Made by a program: the position numbers and the translations under genes | NCBI GenBank assembly: GCA_002723155.1 | Contig: PBNO01000003.1 | Coordinates: forward strand, 172,932 to 236,931 | Source of the DNA: Ponticaulis sp. | Lineage (GTDB): Bacteria > Pseudomonadota > Alphaproteobacteria > Caulobacterales > Hyphomonadaceae | DNA: 64,000 nucleotides | Reading direction: 5' to 3' | In this document: in pieces, positions 53,319-62,045 of the stretch | Layout: each line of letters begins with the position of its first letter | Numbering within the stretch: position 1 is the stretch's first letter | Notes under the pieces: generated by a model | The model's input: the letters and a program-made list of their open reading frames with translations, nothing else | The model's database searches: none | Told to the model about the DNA's origin: nothing

Positions 53319-53672
53319 CTATGGATTCTCGATATCGATCGGATCCACAGTCGCTGTCAGCTCAGCAACATCGTTCTGCTGCGGATCGTAAGGCGTCCCG
53401 AATGGCGGTTCGGTAAAGGCCATGTTGAACCCGCCTCCAAGCTGTGAGGCTGCCTGGCTCGCCGGTACCGGAGGCGGTGGTGGTGGCGGAGGTGGAGGTG
53501 GTGGCGGAGGCGGCGGAGGTGGTGGCGGCGACGGCGTGGGTGTCGGCGTCGGGAATGGACCCGCGTTGTTGTTATCCCCACCGCCACCGGAACAAGCCGC
53601 CAGCGAAAGCCCTAAAAAGCCAACCAACAGGGCCGTCCGAGAAACCTCCAGAAGTGATTTTGAATGTCTCAT
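53319..53672 (-). CDS. Polyproline lipoprotein (117 aa)
   Basis: The signal ends in lipobox LAAC (Cys27), followed by SGGGGDNNN, PTPTPTPSP and then 20 consecutive prolines encoded by mixed CCN codons (53469-53528). A 40-residue tail follows (VPASQAASQLGGGFNMAF; NDVAELTATVDPIDIENP). The layout (lipobox, Gly run, Pro linker) is that of the two DUF1800 lipoproteins, but the globular part is tiny. It begins 12 bases after the DUF4331 stop, so it is cotranscribed with it. Confidence 0.72.
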   Translation of the reverse strand: MRHSKSLLEVSRTALLVGFLGLSLAACSGGGGDNNNAGPFPTPTPTPSPPPPPPPPPPPPPPPPPPPPVPASQAASQLGGGFNMAFTEPPFGTPYDPQQNDVAELTATVDPIDIENP

Positions 53673-53684
53673 AATGTGCTCCTG

Positions 53685-55217
53685 TTATCCTGTGGCCCCC
53701 GGAATCGGGTCGTTCAGATACGGGAAGCTGTCCGGTAGCTCGCTCGCGCTGATTGGCGCGCCATCTGTGAATGGGACATTGCCGACTGGTGCATCTTCAG
53801 GGGCACAAAGACCGAGGTCTGTCTCTACACCCTGAATTGGTACCGGATAGCAGAGCGCGCCCATGACGACGCGAAGTGCGATATCCACCGTATCATCGCC
53901 CGGGCGGCGTCCATTCGGGAAGCCTGCCAGATCGTCACCAGCCACACCGAAAGTGCTTTGCTGATCACGCGGTGTTGGCGCGATGCCAAGATTGAGACGC
54001 ATCATTTCTGACGCGGTCACATTTGCAGGCTGGTTAAGCCCATCAATGCCGGTCAGGAAGGCCGCGACGAGGTCGTTACGCGGATAGTTTTGCGGCGCGA
54101 GGTTCTCAATATTCGTACCGAGCGAGGAGTTCACCGCATCACGGAAGAGAATATCCAGCAGAGCTGGCAGCGTCGGGTTCGTGACATAGGTTGCCAGCGC
54201 TGAGTCCTGAGTCGGCTCAGCTGCGTTGAACAGATCCTTGTCCGGCAGACCGATAACGACTTCGTTCACCAGAGGCGCTGACAGGCGCGACTGCTGTACA
54301 TACGCACCGCCATAAACAGATGTCTGCTCATAAGTTGGAGACGGATCTTCGATTTCCGCCTGTGGCAGGCTGGCAGTCGTCCATGCACCAATAATGCCGT
54401 CGCCATCATCATTGAGGCAGTCGATTGGCAGTTCGATCGCCAGTGATGTGACATTCGCGCGGCCCACAAGGTCATCATTCGCACGATCCTGCGTGATACC
54501 GCCCGGGAAGGTGTCGCCATTTTCATTGAGTGGCACATCGCCATCAATCGGCACCAGATTCACAAGGTCGAAGATTTCACCGAGGTTTACCGCAAAGGCT
54601 TCTGCGCGCTGTCCGACAAAGACCTGTGCTTGCGCGGAGCATCCCGGAATGGAAAGCGGGTAGATGAACTGGTCGGCATAGCCCGGATAATCCGGAATGG
54701 TTTTTGTGCCAGAGTTATCAAATGGCTTGTCGAACGTACCAAGAGAGACACGCTCACCGGTGCGGCGATCGCCGGTAATCATATAGAGCTCATAGCTCTC
54801 GCTCTCATTGAGATTACCGGAAGAAGACGGGTCACCAATCGCACGCAGTGGCACAGGAACTGTCTCGCCGCCAATATTGAGCGCGATGCCGCCACTATTC
54901 AGTGAGTTATCAAAATCAAACTGGAATGTGAGGTCCTCAACGGCATCCGCATCAGTGTCGATGTGAATTTCGTACAGGGCATCAGGGTCCATAGTGAAGT
55001 AGTTCGGACCACCATATGGCAGCTGAAGCGGCTGATAATTTGCAATGAAAGTGACGTAATTTTCGCGCCCCGGCTCGTAACTGCGGAACATGTAGAAGTC
55101 AGTGCCGTCGACCTTGGGCTGTTCGGTAATACCAGGCGCTTCGCGGTGGCTGGAGGCATAAGCAGACAGCCCCGTCGCCATAGCTGCACCCGCTATGAGT
55201 AATGCTTTTAGTCCCAT
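53685..55217 (-). CDS. DUF4331-family exported protein
   Basis: A 510-residue exported protein. The signal peptide is MGLKALLIAGAAMATGLSAYA, and the mature start SSHREAPGITEQPKVDGTDFYMFRS (in outline) is the DUF4331 signature. This beta-rich domain spans nearly the whole chain, ending ASELPDSFPYLNDPIPGATG. DUF4331 proteins are widespread and of unknown function. It is divergent from the DUF4198 gene 143 bases away and is followed by the polyproline lipoprotein gene. Confidence 0.87.
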   Translation of the reverse strand: MGLKALLIAGAAMATGLSAYASSHREAPGITEQPKVDGTDFYMFRSYEPGRENYVTFIANYQPLQLPYGGPNYFTMDPDALYEIHIDTDADAVEDLTFQFDFDNSLNSGGIALNIGGETVPVPLRAIGDPSSSGNLNESESYELYMITGDRRTGERVSLGTFDKPFDNSGTKTIPDYPGYADQFIYPLSIPGCSAQAQVFVGQRAEAFAVNLGEIFDLVNLVPIDGDVPLNENGDTFPGGITQDRANDDLVGRANVTSLAIELPIDCLNDDGDGIIGAWTTASLPQAEIEDPSPTYEQTSVYGGAYVQQSRLSAPLVNEVVIGLPDKDLFNAAEPTQDSALATYVTNPTLPALLDILFRDAVNSSLGTNIENLAPQNYPRNDLVAAFLTGIDGLNQPANVTASEMMRLNLGIAPTPRDQQSTFGVAGDDLAGFPNGRRPGDDTVDIALRVVMGALCYPVPIQGVETDLGLCAPEDAPVGNVPFTDGAPISASELPDSFPYLNDPIPGATG

Positions 55218-55360
55218 CTGAAACTCCCTGATTATAGTAGACGAGACTTTGGTTACGCAGCCGCACTGGAAAATTGTGCACTTTTGTCGGAACTTTTTTG
55301 CACCAGTCTTAAAAAAGGCGCCGTAACAGCTTTGTATTCAGAATAAAGAGAGGAACGACC

Positions 55361-56161
55361 ATGCTAGGAAAAACAGCTCTGGCTTCAGCCTGCCTCGCCC
55401 TTGCCGCCCTGCCCGTATGTGCACACGATGCATGGATGGAAGCAGACCGCAGCGACGCTGGCGTCACCGTGAGCTTCTTCTCCGGACATGCCGATGACCT
55501 CGCCTCATACAATATGCATCCGGCCCGTCTGGCTTCCATGACGCTGGAAACTGCAAGCATGCGCCTCTCACTTCTGACGGAAGCAGCAGATTTGCAGCCG
55601 GGCGATACGCTACAGCTCGATATGTCACCGCATGAAGCTCACATGCTCACGCTCACAACGTTCCGCGCAAGCAGTCGACTGGATGCCGAGACGTTCCTCG
55701 AATACGCCGCAGAGGAAGGTATTTCACCCATACTGCGCCACAGGGCGTCCAGCGGTGACCTGAACCGCCCCGGCACAGAGGTTTATTCCCGCTTCATGAA
55801 AGCGCTTGTCCTGCCGGAGGGTGAGGCGGCTTGTGAAACAGGCTTCATCAGCCAGCCGGTCGGCCATGTGCTGGAAATCATCCCGCTCGAAAGCCCGTCA
55901 GCTGAGTGCTCGGACACACTGTCCTTCCAGTTGCTCTATCTGGGTGAACCACTTGAAGGGGGCACGCTGCATATCAACCGCACGGACACGATGACCGAGC
56001 CGGTCAAAATCACCACGGATGAAAATGGCATGATCAGCTTCGACCGCCCACCGGAAGGTGACTGGTATCTTCACGCAGCGTGGGCCATGCCCGTATCAGA
56101 ACGCGCTTTCGGCGCTGATTATGCGACTAGCTTTGCCAGCCTGAGCTTCGTACTGGATTAG
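55361..56161 (+). CDS. DUF4198-family exported protein
   Basis: A 266-residue exported protein. After the signal peptide (ending LPVCA) the mature start HDAWMEAD matches DUF4198, whose members begin with a His-Asp-x-Trp segment and are often encoded near metal-uptake genes. Later segments (GEPLEGGTLHINRTDTMTEPVKITTDENGMISFDRPPEGDWYLHAAW, in outline) form a beta-sandwich. Its stop overlaps that of the convergent CPBP protease gene (TTAG). Confidence 0.75.
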   Translation: MLGKTALASACLALAALPVCAHDAWMEADRSDAGVTVSFFSGHADDLASYNMHPARLASMTLETASMRLSLLTEAADLQPGDTLQLDMSPHEAHMLTLTTFRASSRLDAETFLEYAAEEGISPILRHRASSGDLNRPGTEVYSRFMKALVLPEGEAACETGFISQPVGHVLEIIPLESPSAECSDTLSFQLLYLGEPLEGGTLHINRTDTMTEPVKITTDENGMISFDRPPEGDWYLHAAWAMPVSERAFGADYATSFASLSFVLD

Positions 56162-56655
56162 GTGCTGCCACCGGATAACAGCTTCCACACGACGACAATG
56201 CACCAATGAAAAACGACCGGCGTCCAGAGGCTTCCTGATCTCTGGACCATGATGGTTGCGCAAGCCCCCAGAACGGCGACGAGCGTCAGAAACGGCAATT
56301 GCAGAAACAGAGACTGCGCCATCGGCAAACCGAGCCAGACCTGCACGGGGTGCCAGAGAACGAATACGCCAATACTGAGCGCCAGCAGGAGTGCTCTTTG
56401 CGCGCCACGATGCCCAGCTGGCTGGAACAAACCTCGAAACACGGCCTCTTCAAATAAAGACGGTATGAAAAAGGATACTGGCAGGAACAGCCATACAGAC
56501 ACGTTTGGTCCACTGGATGAGAACACAGCGTCTTTGCCGAATATCAGAGAAACAGCGAGAGTAGTAACGCTGAAGATCGCCAGTAAGCCAAGCATCTCGG
56601 CCCAATCCCGCGTCTTTGGCACGCGCACCAGACGATCGCGAAAGGCCGTAATCAA
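56158..56655 (-). CDS. CPBP-family intramembrane metalloprotease
   Basis: A 165-residue membrane protein. The start is taken as TTG 56655, overlapping the upstream GST stop (TTGA). The catalytic motifs are FEEAVFRGLFQP (the EExxxR of CAAX/CPBP proteases), VLWHPVQVWLG and FHWCIVVVW. Four to five hydrophobic segments are seen. In bacteria these proteases process or protect against peptides. A longer frame exists, but its extra residues overlap the GST and are unlikely. Confidence 0.78.
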   Translation of the reverse strand: MITAFRDRLVRVPKTRDWAEMLGLLAIFSVTTLAVSLIFGKDAVFSSSGPNVSVWLFLPVSFFIPSLFEEAVFRGLFQPAGHRGAQRALLLALSIGVFVLWHPVQVWLGLPMAQSLFLQLPFLTLVAVLGACATIMVQRSGSLWTPVVFHWCIVVVWKLLSGGST

Positions 56656-57305
56656 ACGGCACTCACCGGAAACGGCTCGCCCTCGCCGCCTTCCCAGCGC
56701 GGATACTTCTTCATGACGCTGGCAAAGCGGTCGCTCTCCATGAAGTCGTGCACCCATTTGATGAGCGCAGGCAGAGGCAGATTATCAAACCAGTCTTTGT
56801 CCGGAATGCGGAACTGGCGCACAAATGGGGCGATGGCGGCATCCACAAAGGTGAAGTGCGCCCCCATCAGATAGCCAGTGCCGGCCAGCCGTGCATTGAG
56901 ATCTTCAAGAATTTTGAGGCCTTCAGCGCGATGCTCACTCGCATCCACATCTTTATAGCGGCTGGCATATTTATACCGGTCGAGATGATGTTTGAACGGG
57001 CCATCATTACGCGCAATCAGGAAGTCGGCCGTTTCGCGATCCGCTTCAAACGGCACAAGCCAGCCCTGTGGGTCAGCCTGTGCGAGCGCCCATCGCGCGA
57101 CATCAAGGCTTTCATCAATCACGCGGCCATCTGGCAGTATGAGAACCGGCACAGTGCCTTTCGGCGAGGCCTCCAGCATATGCTCGGGCTTATGCTTTAA
57201 GTGGATTTCCCGTAGCTCGACCTGCGTGCCGGAAGACTGGATCGCGAGGCGCGCACGCATGGCGTAAGGGCATCGGCGGAAGCTATAGAGAACGGGTACG
57301 GGCAT
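56652..57305 (-). CDS. Glutathione S-transferase-like protein
   Basis: A 217-residue GST. The N-terminal thioredoxin-like domain has SFRRCPYAMRARLAI with a catalytic Cys (CPYA), then SPKGTVPVLILPDGRVIDESLDVARW with the cis-Pro and Glu-Ser glutathione site. The C-terminal domain is helical (LMGAHFTFVDAAIAPFVRQFR). It may reduce mixed disulfides (Cys-GST type) or conjugate electrophiles. It starts one base before the trhO stop and overlaps the CPBP gene by four bases, so all three are one operon. Confidence 0.9.
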   Translation of the reverse strand: MPVPVLYSFRRCPYAMRARLAIQSSGTQVELREIHLKHKPEHMLEASPKGTVPVLILPDGRVIDESLDVARWALAQADPQGWLVPFEADRETADFLIARNDGPFKHHLDRYKYASRYKDVDASEHRAEGLKILEDLNARLAGTGYLMGAHFTFVDAAIAPFVRQFRIPDKDWFDNLPLPALIKWVHDFMESDRFASVMKKYPRWEGGEGEPFPVSAV

Positions 57306-58291
57306 TACCCCTCCCCGTTTTCCTGCATATCTTCGGCTTCGCGGTGTTCGCGCAGCAGGTCCGGACGTGCTTCTGGCCCCATACCCGCCTCGCCGCGCTT
57401 TTTGGCCAGCTCCAGCTGGAGCTGGCGCTGACGAAAACGCTCGCGATCATTCTCGGTGAATTTGTCGATGCAATAATCGCAGGAGACGCCCGGCACATAG
57501 TTTTCAGACTTCTGACCTTCAGGGCTGACACCGCGGCCGCACGCATGGCAGCTAACATACTCACCCAACTCAAGGCCGTGCTTGATGCCGACGCGCTCAT
57601 CAAAGACGAAGCATTCGCCCTGCCAGAGGCTTTCTTCCTGAGGCACGTCTTCCAGATATTTCAGAATGCCGCCCTTGAGGTGATACACCTCGTCATGGCC
57701 CATTTCTTTCAGATAGGCCGTCGCCTTCTCACAGCGAATGCCGCCCGTGCAGAACATGGCAATCTTCTTGGCGTTGCGCTCACCCGGCTTGCCGACATGC
57801 TGGTCCACCCAGCCCGGAAACTCGCGGAAGGTACGCGTTTCAGGGTCAACCGCGCCTTTGAATGTGCCCATGTCGAACTCGAACGAGTTACGCGTATCGA
57901 TGACCAGCGTTTCAGGGTCCGCAATCAGCTTGTTCCAGTCTTTCGGATCTACATATGTGCCAACAGTGCGGTTCGGGTCGATGCCCGGCACACCCATGCG
58001 CACAATCTCTTCCTTCAGGCGGACTTTCATGCGCTTGAACGGTTTCGCCTGCGCGTGGGAGTATTTCACTTCCAGCGTGCCAATCGCAGGGATGGCTTCC
58101 AGATAGTCGATCATCTCGCGCATGCCCGTTTCAGTCGGGCCGGCGATTGTGCCGTTAATGCCTTCGCTCGCGATCAGAAGAGAGCCGCAAATCTCGCGTG
58201 CATTCGCAAAATCACGGATTTTCTCCTGCCAGCTTTCGAAGTCCGGAAAGGCAGTAAATTTGTAAAGTGCAGCAACTGTATATGTGTTCAT
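57305..58291 (-). CDS. trhO: tRNA uridine(34) hydroxylase, rhodanese domain
   Basis: TrhO (YceA) uses O2 to hydroxylate U34 of tRNA, the first step toward mo5U and cmo5U. The 328-residue protein has the N-terminal domain (LYKFTAFPDFESWQEKIRDF; EGINGTIAGP), the rhodanese domain with VIDTRNSFEFDMGTFKGAVDP and active Cys in CTGGIRCEKATAYLKEMG (about residue 179). The C-terminal CHACGRGVSPEG and CDYCIDKF cysteines may bind metal. Length is typical (about 320). It is the first gene of the trhO-GST-CPBP operon. Confidence 0.93.
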   Translation of the reverse strand: MNTYTVAALYKFTAFPDFESWQEKIRDFANAREICGSLLIASEGINGTIAGPTETGMREMIDYLEAIPAIGTLEVKYSHAQAKPFKRMKVRLKEEIVRMGVPGIDPNRTVGTYVDPKDWNKLIADPETLVIDTRNSFEFDMGTFKGAVDPETRTFREFPGWVDQHVGKPGERNAKKIAMFCTGGIRCEKATAYLKEMGHDEVYHLKGGILKYLEDVPQEESLWQGECFVFDERVGIKHGLELGEYVSCHACGRGVSPEGQKSENYVPGVSCDYCIDKFTENDRERFRQRQLQLELAKKRGEAGMGPEARPDLLREHREAEDMQENGEG

Positions 58292-58418
58292 GGGGCCAGA
58301 TACAGCAAAATGCCCCTCTCTATCAATTGGTCACGGGCAGCTCGAAGAATTTTTCCGTCAGGCGAGCTTCGGCCAGAAATTTCTCGCACAGTTTCGACGC
58401 TGGTGAGAATAACTCATC

Positions 58419-58443
58419 GAAACAGTCAAATTTTGACCGTTTC
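58419..58443. promoter_or_regulatory. 25-base operator-like dyad upstream of Bcr/CflA exporter
   Basis: Arms GAAACAGTCAAA (58419-58430) and TTTGACCGTTTC (58432-58443) are complementary except at one position, around a single T. The site ends 32 bases before the exporter ATG, in the core promoter region. Drug exporters are often repressed at such dyads by TetR- or MarR-type regulators; none is adjacent here. Confidence 0.5.
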
Positions 58444-58475
58444 CTTTCCCGCGAAAAAGGAGTAACGGACCCAGA

Positions 58476-59720
58476 ATGACTACGACGTCCGCCCCCCCGA
58501 CCGGCAAGAAAATCTCAACTCCAGAATTCGTTGCAATGACCGCCTATCTTATGGCGCTCAATGCGCTTGCGATTGATGTCATGCTGCCAGCCATGTCCGA
58601 AATCGGTCATGCCCTTGGCGTCACGAACGAAAACGACTCCCAGCTGATCGTCGTGATTTACATGCTGGGCTTTGGTACATCCCAACTTCTGTGGGGGCCG
58701 ATCACGGACAGGTTTGGCCGGAAAGGCGTACTCAGCCTGGTTCTGATCGGATACGTTCTTGCGAGCCTTGGATGTACTCTGGCGCACAATTTCGAAACGC
58801 TTCTGATATGGCGGTTTGTCCTCGGCGTTGCAGCCGGAGGCACGCGGGTGATCGCGGTGAGCGTCGTTAGGGACCTTTATGTAGGCCGCGGCATGGCGCG
58901 TATCATGTCATTGGTCATGACCGTCTTCATGGTGGTACCAATTCTGGCCCCTCTCATCGGGCAGACCGTTCTGAACGTCTTCCATATCTGGCAGAGCACA
59001 TTCGGTATTCTGGCGATTGGCGGCGCGATTATGCTCGTCTGGTCGCACTTCCGGATGCCAGAGACCCGTCCGCCCGAAAAACGCACCAGCATCGCGCCGA
59101 AAGCTATTTTCGAAGCCTATGCCACCGTATTTAAAACCCGCCTCGCGCTTGGCTATATGCTCGCAAGTGGCGTGATCTTTGGTGCGCTCTTCGCCTTCAT
59201 TTCCTCGTCAGAGCAGATCTTCAACGACATCTTCCAGACGCCTGAAACATTCGTGTTCTGGTTTGCGGGTATCGCCGCAGCCATGAGTGTCGCGAATTTC
59301 ACCAACTCCCGCATTGTCGAAAAGTTCGGTCAGCGCGTGATCTCTCATGCGGCGATGATCGGTTTCACATTCTTCAGCGTCGTTCTGCTGATCGTGACAC
59401 ACGTGTTCGGCCCGAACCTCTATGTGTTCATGTTCTTCTTCGCACTGGTCTTCATGAATTTCGGCTTCATGGGCCCGAATTTCAATTCCATGGCGATGGA
59501 GCCATTGGGCCGGATTGCGGGCACAGCCTCTGCACTGCTGGGCTTTGCTTCGACAACAATGGCAGCCAGCATTGGTGGCTTTATTGCCCGGCAATATGAT
59601 GGGACTCTTATCCCTGTTCTTATGGGCTATGTCGGCCTTGGTGTCGTCAGTCTGATCATCGTCTTCGTGACCGAGAAGGGCAAGCTGTTCGGCAATGGTC
59701 AGGATGAAGCTGCGGAGTAA
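58476..59720 (+). CDS. Bcr/CflA-family multidrug efflux MFS transporter
   Basis: A 414-residue major facilitator with 12 transmembrane segments. The Bcr/CflA subgroup features are the start EFVAMTAYLMALNALAIDVMLPAMSEIGHALG, LLWGPITDRFGRKGVL (motif A) and RFVLGVAAGGTRVIAVSVVRDLYVGRGMARIM. Length matches (about 400). It probably exports drugs or metabolites with proton antiport. A dyad upstream suggests repression. A bidirectional terminator follows. Confidence 0.92.
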   Translation: MTTTSAPPTGKKISTPEFVAMTAYLMALNALAIDVMLPAMSEIGHALGVTNENDSQLIVVIYMLGFGTSQLLWGPITDRFGRKGVLSLVLIGYVLASLGCTLAHNFETLLIWRFVLGVAAGGTRVIAVSVVRDLYVGRGMARIMSLVMTVFMVVPILAPLIGQTVLNVFHIWQSTFGILAIGGAIMLVWSHFRMPETRPPEKRTSIAPKAIFEAYATVFKTRLALGYMLASGVIFGALFAFISSSEQIFNDIFQTPETFVFWFAGIAAAMSVANFTNSRIVEKFGQRVISHAAMIGFTFFSVVLLIVTHVFGPNLYVFMFFFALVFMNFGFMGPNFNSMAMEPLGRIAGTASALLGFASTTMAASIGGFIARQYDGTLIPVLMGYVGLGVVSLIIVFVTEKGKLFGNGQDEAAE

Positions 59721-59727
59721 ACACAAA

Positions 59728-59768
59728 AAAGGCGGACGATCGAACGACCATCCGCCTCACTCGTTTTG
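59728..59768. terminator. Bidirectional terminator between exporter and ecm
   Basis: GGCGGA at 59731-59736 pairs with TCCGCC at 59751-59756, with further wobble pairing inside. An A-run lies on the left and TCGTTTTGTT on the right, so it can stop transcripts from both convergent genes. Confidence 0.8.
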
Positions 59769-59781
59769 TTGACGCTGTCAG

Positions 59782-61770
59782 CTACACTGTCTCTGACACG
59801 CTTTTCTCAACCGTGGCGACGATGTCCGCCATGATCTCGTTCAGCTTATAGTCTTTCGGCGTGTAGACGCGCGCGACGCCGACCTGCTTCAGAACCAGTT
59901 CGTCTTCCGGCGGGATAATACCACCGACAACAAGCGGCACATGACCGATACCCGCGTCACGCATGCGCGCGGACACATCACGAACCAGATCAACGTGAGA
60001 ACCGGACAGAATAGACAGACCAACCACGTGAGCCTTCTCTTCAACCGCCTGCGCGACGATCTCTTCCGGCGTGAAGCGGATACCGTCATAGCGGACATTC
60101 ATACCCACCTGACGCGCTTTGGATGCAATCTGCTCTGCGCCGTTTGAGTGGCCATCAAGACCCGGCTTACCCAGAACGTATGTCAGTGTGCTGCCGAGCA
60201 CTTCGGACACGCGTTCAACTTCAGCCTTGATCTCGGCCTCTCTGGATTCCGGATCGGAGGCGATCACCAGAGACACACCTGTCGGGCCGCGATACTGGTC
60301 GAACACATCGCGCAGCACACCGCCCCACTCACCGGTGGTCACACCAGCTTTTGCCGCGACAATGCTCGGCTCCATCATGTTACGGCCTTCAACCGCAGCA
60401 GAGCGCAGGCCTTCAAGCGCCGCATCAACCGCTTTGGCATCACGCGCCGCGCGCCACGCTTTCAGCTTGGCAACGGTTTCAGCCTCAAGCAGCGGGTCGA
60501 CTTTCTGAATGGATTTCTCACCAGCAGAGAGCGGGCTTTCTTCCGTTTCCTTATAAGCGTTGACGCCAACAACCATGTGATCGCCCGTTTCGATACCGGC
60601 GACGCGCTGGCGCTGGCTCTCAACGAGTTGAGCTTTCATATACTCAACCGAATCGACAGCACCGCCGGCAGCATCGATTTTGGCGAGTTCCGCGCGGGCT
60701 TTTTCTTTCAGCTCGTTCGTCTTCGCTTCGACAACGTGAGAGCCATCGAACAGGTCTTCAAATTCGAGAAGGTCTGTTTCGTATGCCAGGATTTGCTGCA
60801 GGCGCAGAGACCATTGCTGGTCCCAAGGACGCGGCAGGCCCATGGCTTCGTTCCAGGCTGGCAACTGAAGCGCGCGGCAGCGGGCTTTCTTGGACAGCGT
60901 GACAGCAAGCGCCTCGATCAAGATACGGTAGACGTTGTTTTCCGGCTGCGGCTCAGTAAGGCCGAGCGAGTTCACCTGAACACCATAACGGAAGAGAAGC
61001 GATTTCGGGTTTGTCACGCCATAGCGTTCACGACCGATTTCTTCCCACATGTCGACGAACGCACGCATTTTGCAAAGCTCGGTCACGAACTTCACACCCG
61101 CATTCACGAAGAAGGAGATACGACCGAAGACAACTTCGAAATCTTCGTCAGGAACCTGACCGCCTTCTTTCGTCGCATCAAGGACTGCGCATGCAGTTGC
61201 GAGCGCGTAAGCAAGCTCTTGTTCCGGCGTCGCACCCGCTTCCTGAAGGTGGTAAGAACACACATTCAGCGGGTTCCACTTCGGTGTCTCTGTGTAGCAC
61301 CAGCTGACCATGTCCGCGATGAGGCGCATGCTCGGCTTTGGCGGGAAGACATAAGTGCCGCGCGAGAGATATTCCTTGATGATGTCGTTCTGCGTCGTGC
61401 CACGCAGCGCCTTGCGATCTGCGCCCTGCTCGTCTGCCAGCGCCACATAAAGGGCAAGCATCCACGCTGCAGGTGCGTTGATCGTCATCGAGGTGTTCAT
61501 CTCGGCGACTGGAATTTCGTCAAACAGGGTGCGCATATCGCCCAGATGGCCGATTGGCACGCCCACTTTACCCACTTCACCACGTGAGAGCACATGGTCT
61601 GCGTCATAGGCAGTCTGCGTTGGCAGGTCGAAGGCAATAGAAAGACCGGTCTGACCTTTTGCAAGGTTTCTCCGGTACAGCGCATTGGATTCTGCGGCTG
61701 TTGAATGGCCCGCATAAGTGCGGAAAATCCACGGCCTGTCGGCCGCGTGCTGGTAAGGCGTCTCAGTCAT
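59782..61770 (-). CDS. ecm: Ethylmalonyl-CoA mutase
   Basis: Adenosylcobalamin-dependent mutase converting (2R)-ethylmalonyl-CoA to (2S)-methylsuccinyl-CoA in the EMC pathway. Of 662 residues, the N-terminal TIM barrel has RPWIFRTYAGHSTAAESNALY, TGLSIAFDLPTQTAYD, MTINAPAAWMLALY and RGTTQNDIIKEY. The C-terminal B12 domain (about 515-655) has the DxHxxG motif in GLDGHSNGAEQIA. Methylmalonyl-CoA mutase subunits are similar, but the length, single chain and adjacency to ccr favour Ecm. It is divergent from ccr. Confidence 0.93.
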   Translation of the reverse strand: MTETPYQHAADRPWIFRTYAGHSTAAESNALYRRNLAKGQTGLSIAFDLPTQTAYDADHVLSRGEVGKVGVPIGHLGDMRTLFDEIPVAEMNTSMTINAPAAWMLALYVALADEQGADRKALRGTTQNDIIKEYLSRGTYVFPPKPSMRLIADMVSWCYTETPKWNPLNVCSYHLQEAGATPEQELAYALATACAVLDATKEGGQVPDEDFEVVFGRISFFVNAGVKFVTELCKMRAFVDMWEEIGRERYGVTNPKSLLFRYGVQVNSLGLTEPQPENNVYRILIEALAVTLSKKARCRALQLPAWNEAMGLPRPWDQQWSLRLQQILAYETDLLEFEDLFDGSHVVEAKTNELKEKARAELAKIDAAGGAVDSVEYMKAQLVESQRQRVAGIETGDHMVVGVNAYKETEESPLSAGEKSIQKVDPLLEAETVAKLKAWRAARDAKAVDAALEGLRSAAVEGRNMMEPSIVAAKAGVTTGEWGGVLRDVFDQYRGPTGVSLVIASDPESREAEIKAEVERVSEVLGSTLTYVLGKPGLDGHSNGAEQIASKARQVGMNVRYDGIRFTPEEIVAQAVEEKAHVVGLSILSGSHVDLVRDVSARMRDAGIGHVPLVVGGIIPPEDELVLKQVGVARVYTPKDYKLNEIMADIVATVEKSVSETV

Positions 61771-61807
61771 TTTCGTTTTCTCCCGGCGCCAGATAAACCC
61801 GAGTTAG

Positions 61808-61823
61808 TGTGCAATGCAACACA
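61808..61823. promoter_or_regulatory. TGC-rich site in the ecm leader
   Basis: TGTGCAATGCAACACA contains GCAATGC, shared with the dyad at 18716-18730 upstream of the malyl-CoA thioesterase gene. It lies 38 bases upstream of the ecm start. A common regulator of the EMC genes is possible; the similarity is short. Confidence 0.25.
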
Positions 61824-61847
61824 AACGACACGCAGAACAGGCGAGAC

Positions 61848-61867
61848 ATTTCGTCAGACTACGAAAT
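61848..61867. promoter_or_regulatory. Perfect dyad in the ecm-ccr divergent promoter region
   Basis: ATTTCGT at 61848-61854 and ACGAAAT at 61861-61867 form a perfect 7-bp inverted repeat with a 6-base centre. It sits in the 275-base gap between the divergent ecm and ccr genes (78 bases from ecm, 179 from ccr), suited for joint control. No other gene is seen in the gap. Confidence 0.45.
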
Positions 61868-62045
61868 ATTTCCCCCTTTAGGCGCATGTTTCCCCGGTTT
61901 CGCGCAACACTTACCCAGAAACTATATTGCGGCGCAGCAAAAATACTTGACTCTTCATTTCCAGCGGTCAGGTTAGCGGCCTCGATGTCCGCACGTACAA
62001 CAAAATCACGGCGGATATATTCTAACCGTTCTTGGGGAGAACTGC

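Noticed and set aside
53422-53835. Plus-strand glycine-rich open frame over the polyproline tract
   Set aside because: The Gly run is the complement of the Pro codons of the lipoprotein; the minus-strand frame has a signal peptide and lipobox.
55290-55340. ECF-type promoter (GGAAC ... GTC) before the DUF4198 gene
   Set aside because: The spacing between the two elements is about 12 bases, too short for a normal ECF promoter.
57344-58465. Plus-strand open frame (373 codons) opposite trhO
   Set aside because: Shadow of trhO; the trhO frame has the rhodanese active site and normal length.
60148-61587. Long plus-strand open frame (479 codons) opposite ecm
   Set aside because: It is the antisense shadow of the well-supported ecm gene; composition is Arg/His/Phe-rich and matches no family.
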